Positions 1 to 13,800 of a DNA stretch of 64,000 bases are shown here, piece by piece. The position numbers and the translations under genes were made by a program. The notes under the pieces are model-generated. The model worked only from the letters and a program-made list of their open reading frames with translations, was not told where the DNA came from and did no database searches. The stretch spans positions 46,289,095-46,353,094 of the forward strand of contig NC_084464.1 in NCBI RefSeq assembly GCF_027409185.1. The letters are read 5' to 3'. This DNA is from Cynocephalus volans (Eukaryota; Chordata; Mammalia; Dermoptera; Cynocephalidae). Numbering within the stretch: position 1 is the first letter of the stretch; every line of letters begins with the position of its first letter.

Positions 1-425
1 AATGCTCATCAGCTTATGAATGGATAAACAAAATGTGGTATACCTATACAATGGAATATTATTGCACCATAAAAAGGAATAAAGTGCAGATACATGCTAT
101 ATGAAGGATGAACCTTGAAAACATTATGGTAAGTGAAAGAAGCCAGTTATAAAAAACCACATATTATATAATTCCTATTATATATCCAGAATAGGCAAAT
201 CTATAGAGACACAAAATAAAATAATGGTTGTCTAGGATTTGTTGAGGAGAATGGGGACATTGGGGGTGATAGCTAAAGAGTATGGGTTTTCTTGGGAGGG
301 AGTAATGAAAATGTTTTAGAGTTGGTTATGCTTATGGTTTCTCAACTCTGTGAATATACTAAAAATCATTGTATTGTAGACTTTAAATGGATGGACTGCA
401 ATGGTATGTGAATTCAATAAGGGTG
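1..425 (+). mobile_element. L1M-type LINE 3' end
   Basis: Matches the ancient L1 3' UTR pattern: gaataggcaaatctatagag, ctctgtgaatatactaaaaa, then atggtatgtgaattcaataa. Lies in BLTP3A intron 1, sense strand, diverged. Confidence 0.75.
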
Positions 426-1373
426 TTACCAAAGACAGAGAGAATAGGAGGGAGGGAAAAATAATTGCTGAAAAACTTCCAGTCTGGTGAAAAACAAATT
501 TATAGAGCCAAGAAGCTCAGTGAACCCTAAGCAGGGTAGATACAAAGAAAACCACATCTAGTCCACATAACAGTCATACTGGTGAAAACTAAAGATAAAG
601 AGAAAAACTTGAAAGCAGCCAGAGAAAAATCACGTAAAGGAGAATACTGATACAAAGTAATGGCTGATGTCTCATCAGTAACAACAGAGACCAGGGTGAC
701 ATCTTTAAAGTGCTGAAAGGAAGAAACTCTTAACATAGAATTTCATATTCAGCAACAATGTCTTTTAAAAGTTGAAGATGAAATTAAGACATTTTTAAAT
801 CAATGAACGCTGAGAGAAGTATAGCAGTACTACAAGAGATAATGAAGGAAGGTCTTCAGGTTGAAGAGAAATGACACCAGACAAAAATTCAGATCTACAG
901 GAAAGAATGAAGAGCATTGGAAATATAAAAGATTATAAGTTTTTCTTTTCTTAATTTCTTATAAATGACAAAACTGCTTACTATTTTGTGCATCTGTAAC
1001 ATGTAAATGTAATAAATACAACAACAAAGCTCAAAAGATAAATGGCAGTAAACTAACTATACTGTTGCAAGGTTCTTACATTTTTATGTGAAGTAGAACC
1101 ATGTGAACTCTAAGTAGATTGTGATAAGTGAAGGTTACATATTGTAACTGCTAGAGCAACCACACATACACACAAAAACAAAGAAGTATAGCTAAACAGC
1201 CCATAAAATAGTTACAGTGAAATACCAGAAATATTACCTTAACCAAAAAGAAGACAGGAAAGGACAGAAAAATAAAAAACAGCTGGAACAAGTAGAAGAA
1301 TGGTAAACTGAAATGTAACCAGTATCAATAATTACATTAAATGTAAACTGATTAAACTCCCAATTTATTTTAA

Positions 1374-1546
1374 AATTTTTTTTTATTTTTTAAAGATGAC
1401 CAGTAAGGGGATTTTAACCCTTGACTTGGTGTTGTCAGCACCACGCTCACCCAGTGAGCTAACTGGCCATCCCTGTATGGGATCCGAACCCGGGGCCTTG
1501 GTGTTATCAGCACAACACTCTCCTGAGTGAGCCACAGGCTGGCCCA
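1374..1546 (-). mobile_element. CYN-type tRNA-Ile SINE, dimer
   Basis: The complement begins gggccagcctgtggctcact, carries ggttcggatcc and then ggttaaaatcc, and ends in an A-rich tail (T-rich on +). Two tRNA-like units head to tail. Confidence 0.85.
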
Positions 1547-1986
1547 AACCCCCAATTTAAAAGTGAGGTAGTCAGATTGGATAAAACAGAGATAGACACA
1601 AATAGATTGAAAGTTGAAAGAATGGAAAAAGGTACACCATGTGAACAGTAAGCGTAAGAAAGCTGGGATAGCTATTTTATCATCAGACAAAATAGAAAAT
1701 CACCATATTAACATAATGAAGACATTCTATGTGATTTTGATAAATGCTGAAAAATCATTTGGCATAATTTAACATCCATTGAACCTAGGAATAGGAGGGA
1801 ACTTTCTCAATCTGATAAAATACATCTATGGAAAACCTACAGTTAATATCATATTTGATGAAATATTGAATACTTTATCCTTAGATTGGGAATAAGACAA
1901 GACTGGCTGTCCTCATGATTTCTAGTCAACATTATATTGGAGGGTCTAGCTGGTGAAATAAGGCAAGAAAAATAAATGACATCCAC

Positions 1987-2226
1987 CTCAGCCATGCCAC
2001 CCCACCCCACCCCACCGTCCACATCCAGCTCAGCTAGGACCACCAAGCTGCTGCTGGAAGCACCCAGGGCTCCTCTGCTGGAATGGGGGGGGTGCCATAG
2101 GCCTCAGCCATGACCCACCTCTTTCCTCCTCCTCCCATAGTATTCCCCTCCCCTTTCCCTTCTCCCGCTCCCCACCAACTGCTCTACAAAAACATCTTAG
2201 AATGTAAAAAATATGTAATAATAAAT
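1987..2226 (+). mobile_element. Short insert homologous to an L1 5' UTR module, with 19-bp TSD
   Basis: Bracketed by direct repeats aaaaataaatgacatccac (1968-1986 and 2227-2245). The body (ggggggtgccat..., pyrimidine-rich tract, cttagaatgtaaaaa) closely resembles the complement of 35527-35835. It ends A-rich, which suggests an RNA-mediated insertion. Confidence 0.65.
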
Positions 2227-3060
2227 AAAAATAAATGACATCCACATGGGAAAGGAAGAAGTATAACTGTCTATATTTGTAGACAATGTAAATGTCTATG
2301 TAGAAAATCTTATGGCTTCTTTTAAAAAGTTATTAGAGCTAATGAGTTAGCATGGTTGCAGGGTACAAGATCAATATACAAATTGTCATAAAGATTGAAA
2401 ATGAAGTGGAAATTATCTCTATTCACAGATGATATAATTGTTTACATAGAAAATCCTAAGGATCCTGCAAAACAACTACTAGAGCTAGTAACTGAACTTA
2501 GTAAGGTTGCAGGATAAAACTATCACTTTTATTTCTATCTTCTAGCAGCAAACAACTAGAAAATGGAAAAAAGTTTATAATAGTGTCAAAAACGTAAAAT
2601 ATATAGAAGTAAATTTACAAAAAGATATGTACTGAAAACTACAAAACATTGCTGGGAGTTGAAGACCTAAATAAATTGTTCATATCTCAGATGTACCTAA
2701 ATTGAGCTATAGATTAAATACAATCCCAATCAGAATTTCAGCAGATTTTTTTAAAAACAGAAATTCGCAGTCTGTTTAAAAAATTTATATGGAAATGAAA
2801 AGGACCTAGAATTGTCAAAATAATTTTGAAAAAGAACAAGGAAAGGATTTATACTACGTACCTTCCATACTTAAAATAAAGCTACAGTAATAAAGACAGT
2901 GTGGTATTGACATAAATATATATAGATCAGATGAACAAAATAGGTAGTTCAGAAATGAGCCACTGTATATAAATTGCACCTCAAATAACATGACAGTTTA
3001 AAAGCCCAACGTTATAAACAACAAACAAAAATCTAGAAGCAAAGAAAATTTTCTCCTAAG

Positions 3061-4698
3061 AAAGGCATGTAATCTATTTATGCAGAAGTTTTGAGAGTAA
3101 AACCTATTAAAGCAAACCTCTAAGATTGAATGATCATCAGATTATCTGGGATGGAATAGCATTAGCTACATTAGTGATGGATATGCTTTTTCTGGATCAT
3201 GCAAGGTATCCTGTTATCTAAACCAGCTGCTTCAGAGTTGTGTTATATATATCTTTGCTTAAAGACAAGTCTGATGTGGCCGAGCAGTAAAATACTTTGA
3301 TGTAGATTTTGGTAGGAAGCTTAGAAGCCGAGGCCTGATCTGTAATCACCTCCTCAGTGAAAAAAATATTAAAGGAAGCAAAGTATATTTGTGTACCTTT
3401 TTATTTCTCCTATGAGGATTCAATTTCTATGGGAACTGAAGCAAACTGATTATTGCAACTTACTGACCCTGTTATTAGCAATATAGATAGATATTGAATT
3501 ACAGTGGACAGGGTAGTGGGAGAGTTGAATGAATGCTGGATTAAGTCCCATTTCTGTCATTTGCTTAGTCTCAGCTTCACCACTGCTAGCTGTGACTCTT
3601 GGGCAGGTCATTTAGCTTTCTGGCCATTTGTTTCCTCATTTGCAAACTATAAATTTGGACTAAATGATTATTTAAGATTCTTTCTAGCTCTGAGTCTCTG
3701 AGAATCTAAGAATTATCACTTACATTGTATATTTTCACAAGGATGTCTGAGAGCCTTTCTCTGTCTTCTCTTTGGCAGATTGCAATCCTCTGGCAGAAAT
3801 GAAACTTGATCAAAGTCTGTTTTTCCAACTTTGTTTCATCTTAGCTTTTACACTCTGTAACAGTAACAGATGGCCAGAAAATGTTTTCCCACATACTTGA
3901 AGTGGAATAAATAGCAGGCTGCCATTAGCCTTTTTAGCCACCCTTGGACTCTGAGTGATATCAACCTCAGTTAGGAACACAGCTGAATAAAGTTCGTACT
4001 TTTATTTGGACCACCTCTTCATTTTCTATCTTGCTCAATTTTGATTCTTTTCTGTGTGGGGATCCTTTCCTAGGAAGGAGCTTTGGAAGATTAATTTCAT
4101 GAATATACAGGGCTGGGCTGCTGCAGCTCCTTAGGGTCTCACTAGAGACTCCTTGCAGTGAACAAAACTCCTCCCAGTGTCAGTTACTGTTCTCAAATCA
4201 GCCCACGTTGCTTTTCATTTAATACTTGTTGGTTATCTTGGGGTTCTTCTCAAATTTGTCAAATGCCCTTTGCTTTCCTCTACTTTGTTCTGCACAGCTG
4301 CTTAGCATTCATCGCTTGTGGCTTTTGTGTTTCTTCCCCACCCACTTGTATATGGGCATTTATGAGGGTACTTTTTCTCTAGTTTTGTTCTAAATATTAC
4401 CCATGGACTTTCTGTGTTGCTACCTAGTTGCTCTGTTTTTATATGGGGAATCAGAAATATTAAAAGGCCGTGTTGCCACTACTACAGCCACTTCCTCAGC
4501 ATCTGCATCATAGGTTCAGTCATGAGTACAATGATAGGTCTCACCTAACATCTTGCAAGGAGTAGAGACAGTGTGGTCATTAGTCAACATTTGTTCTTTA
4601 ACTTTCTCTTTTCTCCAAATTCAGAAGTGTTATTGGCTATAATGCTAATTTTGCATTTTCCCATGGAGATAATAGCCTCTTATCATTACTCTTTTTAG
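3061..4698. other. BLTP3A intron 1, mostly unique
   Basis: A MIR-like segment lies at about 3525-3690 (gtcatttgcttagtctcagc, then a gtttcctcatttgcaaac-type end). The rest shows no recognisable element, gene or long conserved frame. Confidence 0.5.
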
Positions 4699-4861
4699 GT
4701 TCACTAAGAATCTTTCCCCAGACAAAATCAACTTGAGCACCTTGAAAGGGGAGGGTCAGCTGACCAACCTGGAGCTGGATGAAGAGGTGCTACAGAATGT
4801 GCTGGAGCTGCCCACCTGGTTAGCCATCACTCGGGTCTACTGCAACAGGGCCTCCATCCGG
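4699..4861 (+). CDS. BLTP3A: BLTP3A exon 2
   Basis: Residues about 15-69, including [20 protein letters not shown]. The acceptor tttttag splits an Arg codon (AG|G); the donor is cgg|gtgaga. This is the chorein-like N-terminal region that starts the lipid-transfer groove. Confidence 0.96.
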
Positions 4862-7800
4862 GTGAGAATGGGTGTCAGAGTGCTGCTGTGCTCTAAGGCC
4901 AGCAGGCCTGCCTTCTTGAGGGGCAACTCCCACAGCCCTGAGTCTTTGCTTTCCTCTTTCAGATCCAGTGGACAAAGTTGAAGACACACCCAATTTGCTT
5001 GGTAATGGCCTTTCTTGATTGCAAATAATCAAATGGGGATGGCTGGGATAGGCTTTTAAAAGATAGGAGAGGGCCGGCCCGTGGCTCACTCGGGAGAGTG
5101 CGGTGCTGATAACACCAAGGCCCCGGGTTCGGATCCCATATATACGGATGGCCGGTTCGCTCACTGGCTGAGTGTGGTGCTGACAACACCAAGTCAAGGG
5201 TTAAGATCCCCTTACCGGTCATCTTTAAAAAAAAAAAAAAAAAAAAAAAAGAGAAGATAGGGAGGAGTCTGATAGGCTGACCCTTTTAGGAGTGGTAGGT
5301 GCTTTCTTATGGCCCTGTGAGCTTCTCTCTGAGACAGAGTGACTCTTCTGGGCTTATTCTGGAACTGCTGTGCAGTATAGGAATTAGCACTGAGATACAA
5401 GACCCAGGACTCCTGAGTTGTGTTTTTTTTTTGTTTTGTTTTAAAAGATGACCGGTAAGGGGATCTTAACCCTTGACTTAGTGTTGTCAGCACCACGCTC
5501 TCCCGAGTGAGCCACGGGCCGGCCCATGTTTTTGTTTTTATAATATTTTTGCTCCTGAAGCTGTGTCTACTCTTAGACTTCCTTATTTTCCTTTGAAATC
5601 CTGACAGAGGAAAAATTAGAAATTTAGTATATGTTAACTATTGGGTGATTATCAGCAGAAAACTCTGCAGGAACTGACTCATGCATATCTTTATCCCAAA
5701 GACTGGAATCCTTAGGAATAGTTATATCCCTGTAACTTGCATTTGTGTTTTACCTTTCTGCTGTGAGCTCATTCTGTGCTTGTCATGGGGTTCTACTGCT
5801 AATGGAAATGGAAGGGAGGAGATTAAGCCTCTCCATGCATGTTAGTTTGTTTGTTCATTCATTCAGCAAACATCTATTGTCTGCCTCACGGTTGGTATAG
5901 TACTCAACTAGGCACTGAAACACAGAGATGAGTAAGACACAGTCTGTACTGTCCTTTGTGCTGTGTAGGCTTTTGTGCAGATGCTTAGCTCTCCATGGCT
6001 TTTATTTTAGTGTCTGGATAAGGTAGAGGTGGAGATGAAGACATGTGAAGAGCCTCGGCCCCCCAATGGACAGTCTCCCATTGCCCTCGCTTCAGGACAG
6101 AGGTTAGTTGCTTTGAGCCCTGTTATTTCTGACATATCAACTGCTCCAGATCACCTTATAGTTAAAAAAACAAAAATTTATTATGGAAATTTTCGAACAT
6201 ACATTAAAGTAGAGAGAATAGTGTAATGTACTCTAGATCTAACTTTAACAGCTATCAACATTTTGCCATTTTTTTCATCTTTCTCCTGCCACTTTTTATG
6301 TGTATGTGTGTGCACGCTGTGGTACTTGAAAGCAAATCCCATATGCCACATGATTCCACCTGTAAATACTTCTGTAATATGTGTCTGTAACAGACAAGGA
6401 CTGGGAGAAAAACTAAAACTACTATCACATTCAATAGGATTAACAAGAATTCCTTAATATCATCTAATACCTATTTCATAATTTTCCTGAGTTGCCTCTA
6501 ATGTTTTTTTTTAATTAAAATAAATTCTTTTTTAGTATAGTGTGAATCTAAAGAAGCCCACATATCACATTACATTTTGGGTGATATTTCTTATAACACT
6601 CTTTAATTATGCCTCTCCCTCCCACCCACCCCAGACACACAATATACCATATATTCTTTGTAGAAACTAGATAATTTTTTCTAAAGAATTTCCCTCATTT
6701 TGTATTTTGGCTGATTGTACCCTCAAGGTATCATTAAAAATGTTTCTCATTTAATCTGGTAGTTAGATTTAAAGGTTTGACCTGATTCAATTTTGGGGGG
6801 TTTTCTTGGTAAGAATACTTCCAAGGGTAGGGGCCTCTCTCAGGCCTCTTTTATTTTATTTATTTATTTATTTAATTTTTTAAAAGATGACCCGTAAGGG
6901 GATCTTAACCCTTGACTTGGTGTTGTCATCACCATGCTCAACCAGTGAGCAAACCGGGCATCCCTATATGGGATCCGAACCCGTGGCCTTGGTGTTATCA
7001 GCACCGTACTCTCCTGAGTGAGCCACAGGCTGGCCCCCTCAGGCCTCTTTTATGAAGGCACTAATCCCACTTATGAGGGCTTTGCCCTCATGACCTGATC
7101 ACCTCCTAAAAGCTCCTTCTCCTAAAACCATCACATTGGGCATTAGGTTTGAACATATGACGAATTTGGGGGGAAGATAAACACTCAGACCGTAGCACTG
7201 AGTAATATTCCATTGTATGGCTATACCACAATTTGTTGTTTTCTTGTGGGTTTTTTTGTGGCTGGCCAGTACAGGGATCTGAACCCTCTACTTTGGTGTT
7301 ATATCCACAGTTTGTTTATCCATTTACTTGTTGATGGTCATTTTATTTCTGTTTTTTGGTTATTGTGAATAATGCTGCTGCAAACATTCACATACAAGTT
7401 TTTGTGTAGTCCTGTACTTTTATTTCTTGGGTAAATATCTAGAAATGGAATGATTGGGTGGTAGGGATGGATTTAGCTTTTTAAGAAACTCAAACTTTTC
7501 CAAAATGGTTTACCATTTTATATTCTTTTTGCATGCTTTTACATTTTACAGTTTTTATATACTACATTTATAATTACTTTTTAAATATGTTTGTTTTATG
7601 CCATATCTTTACAGTGATTCTTTTTGATGTTGAGATGTCCTCAACTGTGGCCAGTTAGAACCTTTCCAAGGGAGCTCCAGTGTCTTTTGGACAGTACCCC
7701 AGTAATCTTCCTGCTTTTAGAAAGAACAAGATGTTCCATGCTTCTCTTATACATCTTGACCTCAGACCTGGAATAAGACATTTCTCCGAGGACCTTTGTT

Positions 7801-10800
7801 TCCCCTTAGGGAGACACTATTATCTGGGCAAAATTATGTTCATTTAGTTGTCATTGCTTTAAGGCCTGTTCATTGTCCAGTGCTAGGAAAAAAGTATTTT
7901 TAAGAAAGAGAAAAATAAATTGTGACAACATTCTAATATTTCTCAATTCAAATGAAAGAGGGGTTTGAATTAACTTTTTGGATTTAATATTTTTATTATT
8001 TATTTATTTACTTACTTATTAAAAGATGACTGGTAAGGGGATCTTAACCCTTAACTTGGTGTTGTCAGCACCACGCTCTCCCAAGTGAGCTAACCAGCCA
8101 TCCCTATATAGGGATCTGAACCCGTGGCCTTGGTGTTATCAGCACCGCACTCTCCCAGGTGAGCCATGGGCTGGCCCTATTATATTTGTATTTTTAAAAT
8201 TCATACACTGAATCTTGGTTTCTAACAACAATAACGTAATAAATGATTCATTTTTCCATAGTTTGAAAAAAATGACAAAACCAATATTGTAACTGGCTAT
8301 AAGACTGCTGAATGTAGTAGATGCATGTGTGTTTTAACCTTACGATATATCCCATTAGGGGTGTATGGCCGAAATACTGTTTTATTTTATATTTATTATT
8401 GATTTAATTTTTTTGGCAGCTGGCTGGTATGGGGATCCAAACCCTTGACCTTGAAAATACTATGTTTTAAAGTCACTTGAAATCATTCTTTATATGGTTC
8501 AGTACCATATAAAGGTACTGTAGAAAGGTTCATTTGTTTCAGTTTTTTTTTAAGTTTTTTTTTTTTTTTTTTTTTTTTTGTCGTTTTTTCGTGACCGGCA
8601 CTCAGCCAGTGAGTGCACCGGTCATTCCTATATAGGATCCGAACCCGCGGCGGGAGCGTTGCCGCGCTCCCAGCGCAGCACTCTACCGAGTGCGCCACGG
8701 GCTCGGCCCTTTTTTAAGTTTTAAAATGATTTTAGGGAGCTGTCCATTTAGCTTAGTTGGTTAGAGCCTTGTAACATCAAGGTCAAGTGTTTGGATCCCC
8801 ATACCTACTGGCCAGCTGCCAAAAAATTATATTAAAAAAGTGTTTTAAAATTTATTTTTAGGTATATAAAACTGTATAGTTCTAAAGTTAAAACTGTAAG
8901 ACAAGTTAACGTTATATGTTTATATGTTTGTATTTTTCCCACCCCCTTTCTTATACAAAGTGTAGCATATCATAAATAATTTTTCCATATTGCTTTTATT
9001 ATTTAAAAATATATCCTCTTCCTCCACCTGATTCTGAGTCCCAGGATACTTCTTATGTGTTAAGCCTCTGCTTCCCATCACTGATATATATGATTTCCTA
9101 CTTAAACTTAAATCCATTAGAGAGACTTCCATTCAGATAACTTAAACTAGCCCTTCAATTCTCTTTTCTTCAGACTAAATAAGTATAGTTCCTTAGCTTT
9201 TCCAATGGGTTAAAAATAGTCTTTTAAATCACCTCAGAGGTAGTTCCCTAAAACATTCCTAAGTTTTCTGTCTTCAGTTCCACCATTTACTTAGCACATT
9301 CACATTGTGCAGGGCAGAAAAAAGGATAAGACTCAATTCCAGAACTCCAGAAGCCTATGATCTGATGATCTCTGGGCTGATTAAAAAAAAAAAGTATATC
9401 ATAGAGATAACTCCATAGCAGTATAAATAAATATTCTTTATTCCTTTGTGTACCTGAAGAATATACTTATTTTATGGAGGCAATGTAGTTTACTTAGCCA
9501 GTTCTCTACTGATAGATATTTGGATTATTTCCAGGTTTTTGCTGTAACAAATGGTACAGCAATAAATGATCTTGTTTATAAGTCACATAGTATTTTTCTA
9601 GAGTATTTTTTTTTGTTTTTTCTTTTTTTTTAAAGATGACCGGTAAGGGGATCTTAACCCTTCACTTGGTGTTGTCAGCACCATGTTCACCCAGTGAGCG
9701 AACCAGCCGTCCCTATATGAGATCCGAGCCCGTGGCCTTGGTGTTATCAGCACCACACTCTCCTGAGTGAGCCACGGGCTGGCCCATGCTAGCGTATTTT
9801 TAAAAAAGCTTTATTGAGATACAATTACATAATAAAATTCATAATTTTGAAATGTGCAATTCACTGGTTTTTACGATATTCACTGGGAGGTACAACCATC
9901 ACCACAATCAATTTTAGGACATTTTCATCACCCAAAGTAAAATTCCATGCAAATTAGCAGTCACTCCTCATTCTTCCCTGTCTTAGCCCTAGGCAGTCAC
10001 TAATCTATGTTCTATGTCTATTCTGAACATTTCATATAAATGGAATCATATACTATGTGGTCTTTTCCTTCTTTCACTTAACATGTTTTCAAGGTTCAGC
10101 CATGTGGTAGCATGTAACAGTACTTTATTTGTTTTTATGGTGGGATAATATTATTTTGTATGGATATTCCACATCTTATTTATCCACTCATCAGTTGATG
10201 GACATTTGGGTTGTTTCCACTTTTTTTGCTAGCATGTTTGGGATAGAGTCCTAGAAGTGGGACTGCTGGGTTAAGGGGCAAATGTATGTACAATTTTGAT
10301 AAATATTGCTAAATTTTCCTCCTTTGGCATTTTATGATTTTTGCATTCCTACTGGCGGTGTGTGAGAGTTCTTGTTTTCCCAGAGCCTTGCCAAAAAAGA
10401 ATATTGTCAAACTTTAGGATTTTTGCATAATCTGATAGATGACACATGATATTTTAGTGTAAGGTTTTTTGTAAGTTATATTGGAGTATAACACATTGAA
10501 GTGCACAAATCATAAGCTCACTGATTGTTTACAGAGTTACATCAAGAAACAAACTACTTCCAGAATCCCAGAAGCCTCCTGTGCCCTTTTTAGTCATACC
10601 CACCCCCAAAGATAATTTTATCCTGGTTTCAAATATCATTGATTAGTTTGTTTTTTGTAAGTTACATAAATATAATCATGTAGAATATAGTCACATCTGT
10701 CTAGCCACTGTATTTTTTTCACAACATTATTTTTGTGAGAGTCATCCATGTTGTGACATGTTTGTAGTTCATTCATCTCTCTTTTCTTTATGGTTAGCAC

Positions 10801-13800
10801 TTTTTTGTGTGTTGTTTAAAGAATTTTTTTCTGTTGTAAGGCATGAAGATATTCTTCTGTTCTCAAAGCTAGAGAGAGATTTATTGTTCGACTGTTCATA
10901 TTTAGATCTCCAATCCATTTTGAAACTGATTATTTTTTGTTGTTTGATATAAGGTAGGGGTCAATATTATTTTTTCTCTTTATGGATATCCTTAAACTGA
11001 ACATGCATCGTTTATTGACGAGACCTTTTCCTCACTGAACTGTCACCTTTGTCATAAATCATGATTCTCAGTGTAGTTTTGATTTATGATTAGGGTTGAG
11101 CATCATTTTATGTTTAATATCTATTTGCATTTATTTTTCTGTGAACTGCTCATACTTTGTCGCATTTTTATTGGGCTCCTAGTCTTTTTCTTTTCAGTTT
11201 TTTGAAGTTCTTTATACATTATGGATATGAGTCCTTTGTGATATAAATTACAAATATAAATATTTTTTTCAGTTTGAATTTCCAGACCTCCTTTTTAATG
11301 AAAAGTGATTTCACTTACATGTCAAGAATGTCTGGGTTTTCCACATCCGGGGGGACTTTAAGAAGCCCTTCATTCCTCTCCCTTTGCCATTTCTAGCCTC
11401 TCACTATGGTAGTATAACTGAGCTCTTCAGGAAGTATTTGGCAAGGTAGAGGTGGGACTGTTCTTGAGTAGATTTCACAGTATTAAACTTCTTAAACACC
11501 TGGAGTTACTACTTTTATCTTTCCACTACCTTTGTAGCGTATGCTCTGTCTTTGGAGATTTTGTTATTATTTTTTTCCTTGGTGGCTGGCCGGTACAAGA
11601 GATTGAACCCTGGACCTTGGTGTTATCAGCACCGTGCTGCTGAGCTAACCAGCTAGCCCTGTGTTTGAAGATTTTATAGAAACCTAGGTCTACTTTCTGT
11701 AGTTATACTACCCCTTTCAGACAATATCTAAATATTTGTTTAGGTAGTCTATACGGCTATAAAAAGATTCATCAATTTATTCTTTCTAATAGGAGGCAGA
11801 TTGTTTCTAGGTCAACTCCTCTTTCATTCCATTTTTTTAAAAATTGCTTTTAAAAAGAATACTGGGTGTGCCCGTGGCTCACTTGGGAGAGTGTCGTGCT
11901 GATAACACCAAGGCCATGGGTTCGGATCCCATATAGAGATGGCTGGTTAGCTCAATGGGTGAGCATGGTGCTGACAACACCAAGTCAAGGGTTAAGATCC
12001 TCTTACCGGTCATCTTTAAAAAAAAAAAAAGGAATACTGCATCATTATAAAAAAATTTTAGAAATTTAAAAAATGTAAGAAAGAAACAGGAAAAGAAAAA
12101 GAAAAATAGTCACTCACAGTTCTAGCACCCAGTAGCTTAGTCTGACGTGTTCCTGTGTAAGTACTGTGCATAAAGTTTCACATGATTCTGGTCACTGGTC
12201 TACCTCATTTGTTGTAGTGAATACGGCTTTGCTGAGAAGGTGGTGGAGGGGATGTTCATCATCGTCAATTCCATTACCATCAAGATTCACTCCAAGGCCT
12301 TCCACGCTTCTTTCGAACTATGGCAGCTCCAGGGCTATAGTGTCAATCCCAACTGGCAGCAGAGTGACCTTCGCCTTACCCGCATCACCGACCCCCGCCG
12401 AGGAGAGGTGACAGCCCTAAGGGAGAGAATGGGGGAATTCAAAGTAGGACAAATTCTTAAAGCATATTATTCCTGCTTTGGGGGTTTCCTCCAATGTTCC
12501 CCATTCCTGGGAACCCCAGAATCCTTTCTGTCTAGTGTTACTGCTTCCTCAGTTATGGATCTCTGATTTACTGCTTTCTAATTGTTAGGACCCCAGCGGA
12601 GAATGGTGGGAATCTCTGCTTGGCCAGCTTTTTTTCCCTGGATTTTCTGCCTCTTGTTTAATTGCATCTAGAATTAAGGGATTTTACTCTCTCTCCTTCT
12701 AGGTTTTAACATTTAAGGAAATAACTTGGCAAACACTTCGAATTGAGGCAGATGCTACAGACAGTGGTGATCAGGACCCAGTCACCACTCCATTAAGGCT
12801 TATTACCAACCAAGGCAGGATCCAGATAGTCCTCAAGAGAAGAGTGAGTGTGTTTTCTCATGAAAACTTCCATCTTTTATTCTCCTAGACAGCCTGGGAG
12901 TTTGTGTTCCTCGTTGTTTGGAATGTTAGTGGCCCCTGAAATGACAGTTGAAGGGGAGAGCCTGCAATTCAGTGTTGTACAGTATGCACCAGGGAGAGAC
13001 TGCTTCTACCTCCTCGTTTTCTTAAATTTGGAGACCACAATTTTTACTCATGTAAGGGGACACCTGGTAGTTGACTATTGCTACTTTTTGTTAATCAAGC
13101 AAGCCTTAGTAGTTTAGTAAGAAAGTGGCTCTCCAGAGTGCTTGATACTTTGCTTTTACATACTGGAGATTGAAAAGCCACTTCTGAAACTGATTGGACA
13201 ATTGTCACTTTGAGGAGTTGGAATGATACAAGGTGATAAACCTTATGTTCTCTGTGGCCCCCTCAGACCAAAGATTGCAATGTGATAGCCTCCAAGCTGA
13301 TGTTCCTGTTGGATGATCTGCTCTGGGTGCTAACTGACTCACAGCTTAAGGCTATGATGAAGTATGCAGAGTCGCTGAGTGAGGCCATGGAGAAGTCAGC
13401 CCAGCAAAGAAAGAGCCTGGCCCCTGAACCTGTACAGGTTAGAGACAAAAATGACACCCTTGATGGGGCTGGGGAGATGATAGGCCAGACCTAATTTCAT
13501 ATCAATGTAGGTGGAGTCTAGACTTTATGTGGCTTATTTGGGGGATTTGTCATTTACTTTTGGATGTTCCTAGGCTTTGCCTGCACCTCTGATTTTTCAT
13601 TTATTCTGTTCATTGGGTACCTCTAATGTGTTAGATATACAGTGCTAGCCATTGGAGAGGAAAAGTGGAATAAGCCTCTTGTTCCTGTTCTTGGGGCTCT
13701 CACTGTCTTGAAAGATGGACCATAAACAAGTTATTACAATATGGTGTGATAAATGCTGTAATAGAAGCAAACAGTATGCCATGAGCACAAAGAAGAAGCA

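Larger units (their letters stand above)
430..3060 (+). mobile_element. L1M internal remnants, interrupted
   Basis: Diverged L1 internal sequence: aaagcagccagagaaaaatc and acatctttaaagtgctgaaa near 610-720, and ORF2-like cttcacagatgata-type and aaggttgcaggataaaa phrases at 2400-2520. It is broken by a SINE (1374-1546) and by the insert at 1987-2226. Order and orientation suggest more than one old L1 copy. No coding potential is left. Confidence 0.65.

Noticed and set aside
8735-8840. A possible functional tRNA-Ile gene.
   Set aside because: The acceptor stem does not pair, the anticodon arm is degraded and an A-rich tail follows: a SINE monomer.
12166-12566. Two overlapping frames around BLTP3A exon 5 that extend into introns.
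   Set aside because: Only 12218-12407 matches the protein; the extensions run past clear splice sites.
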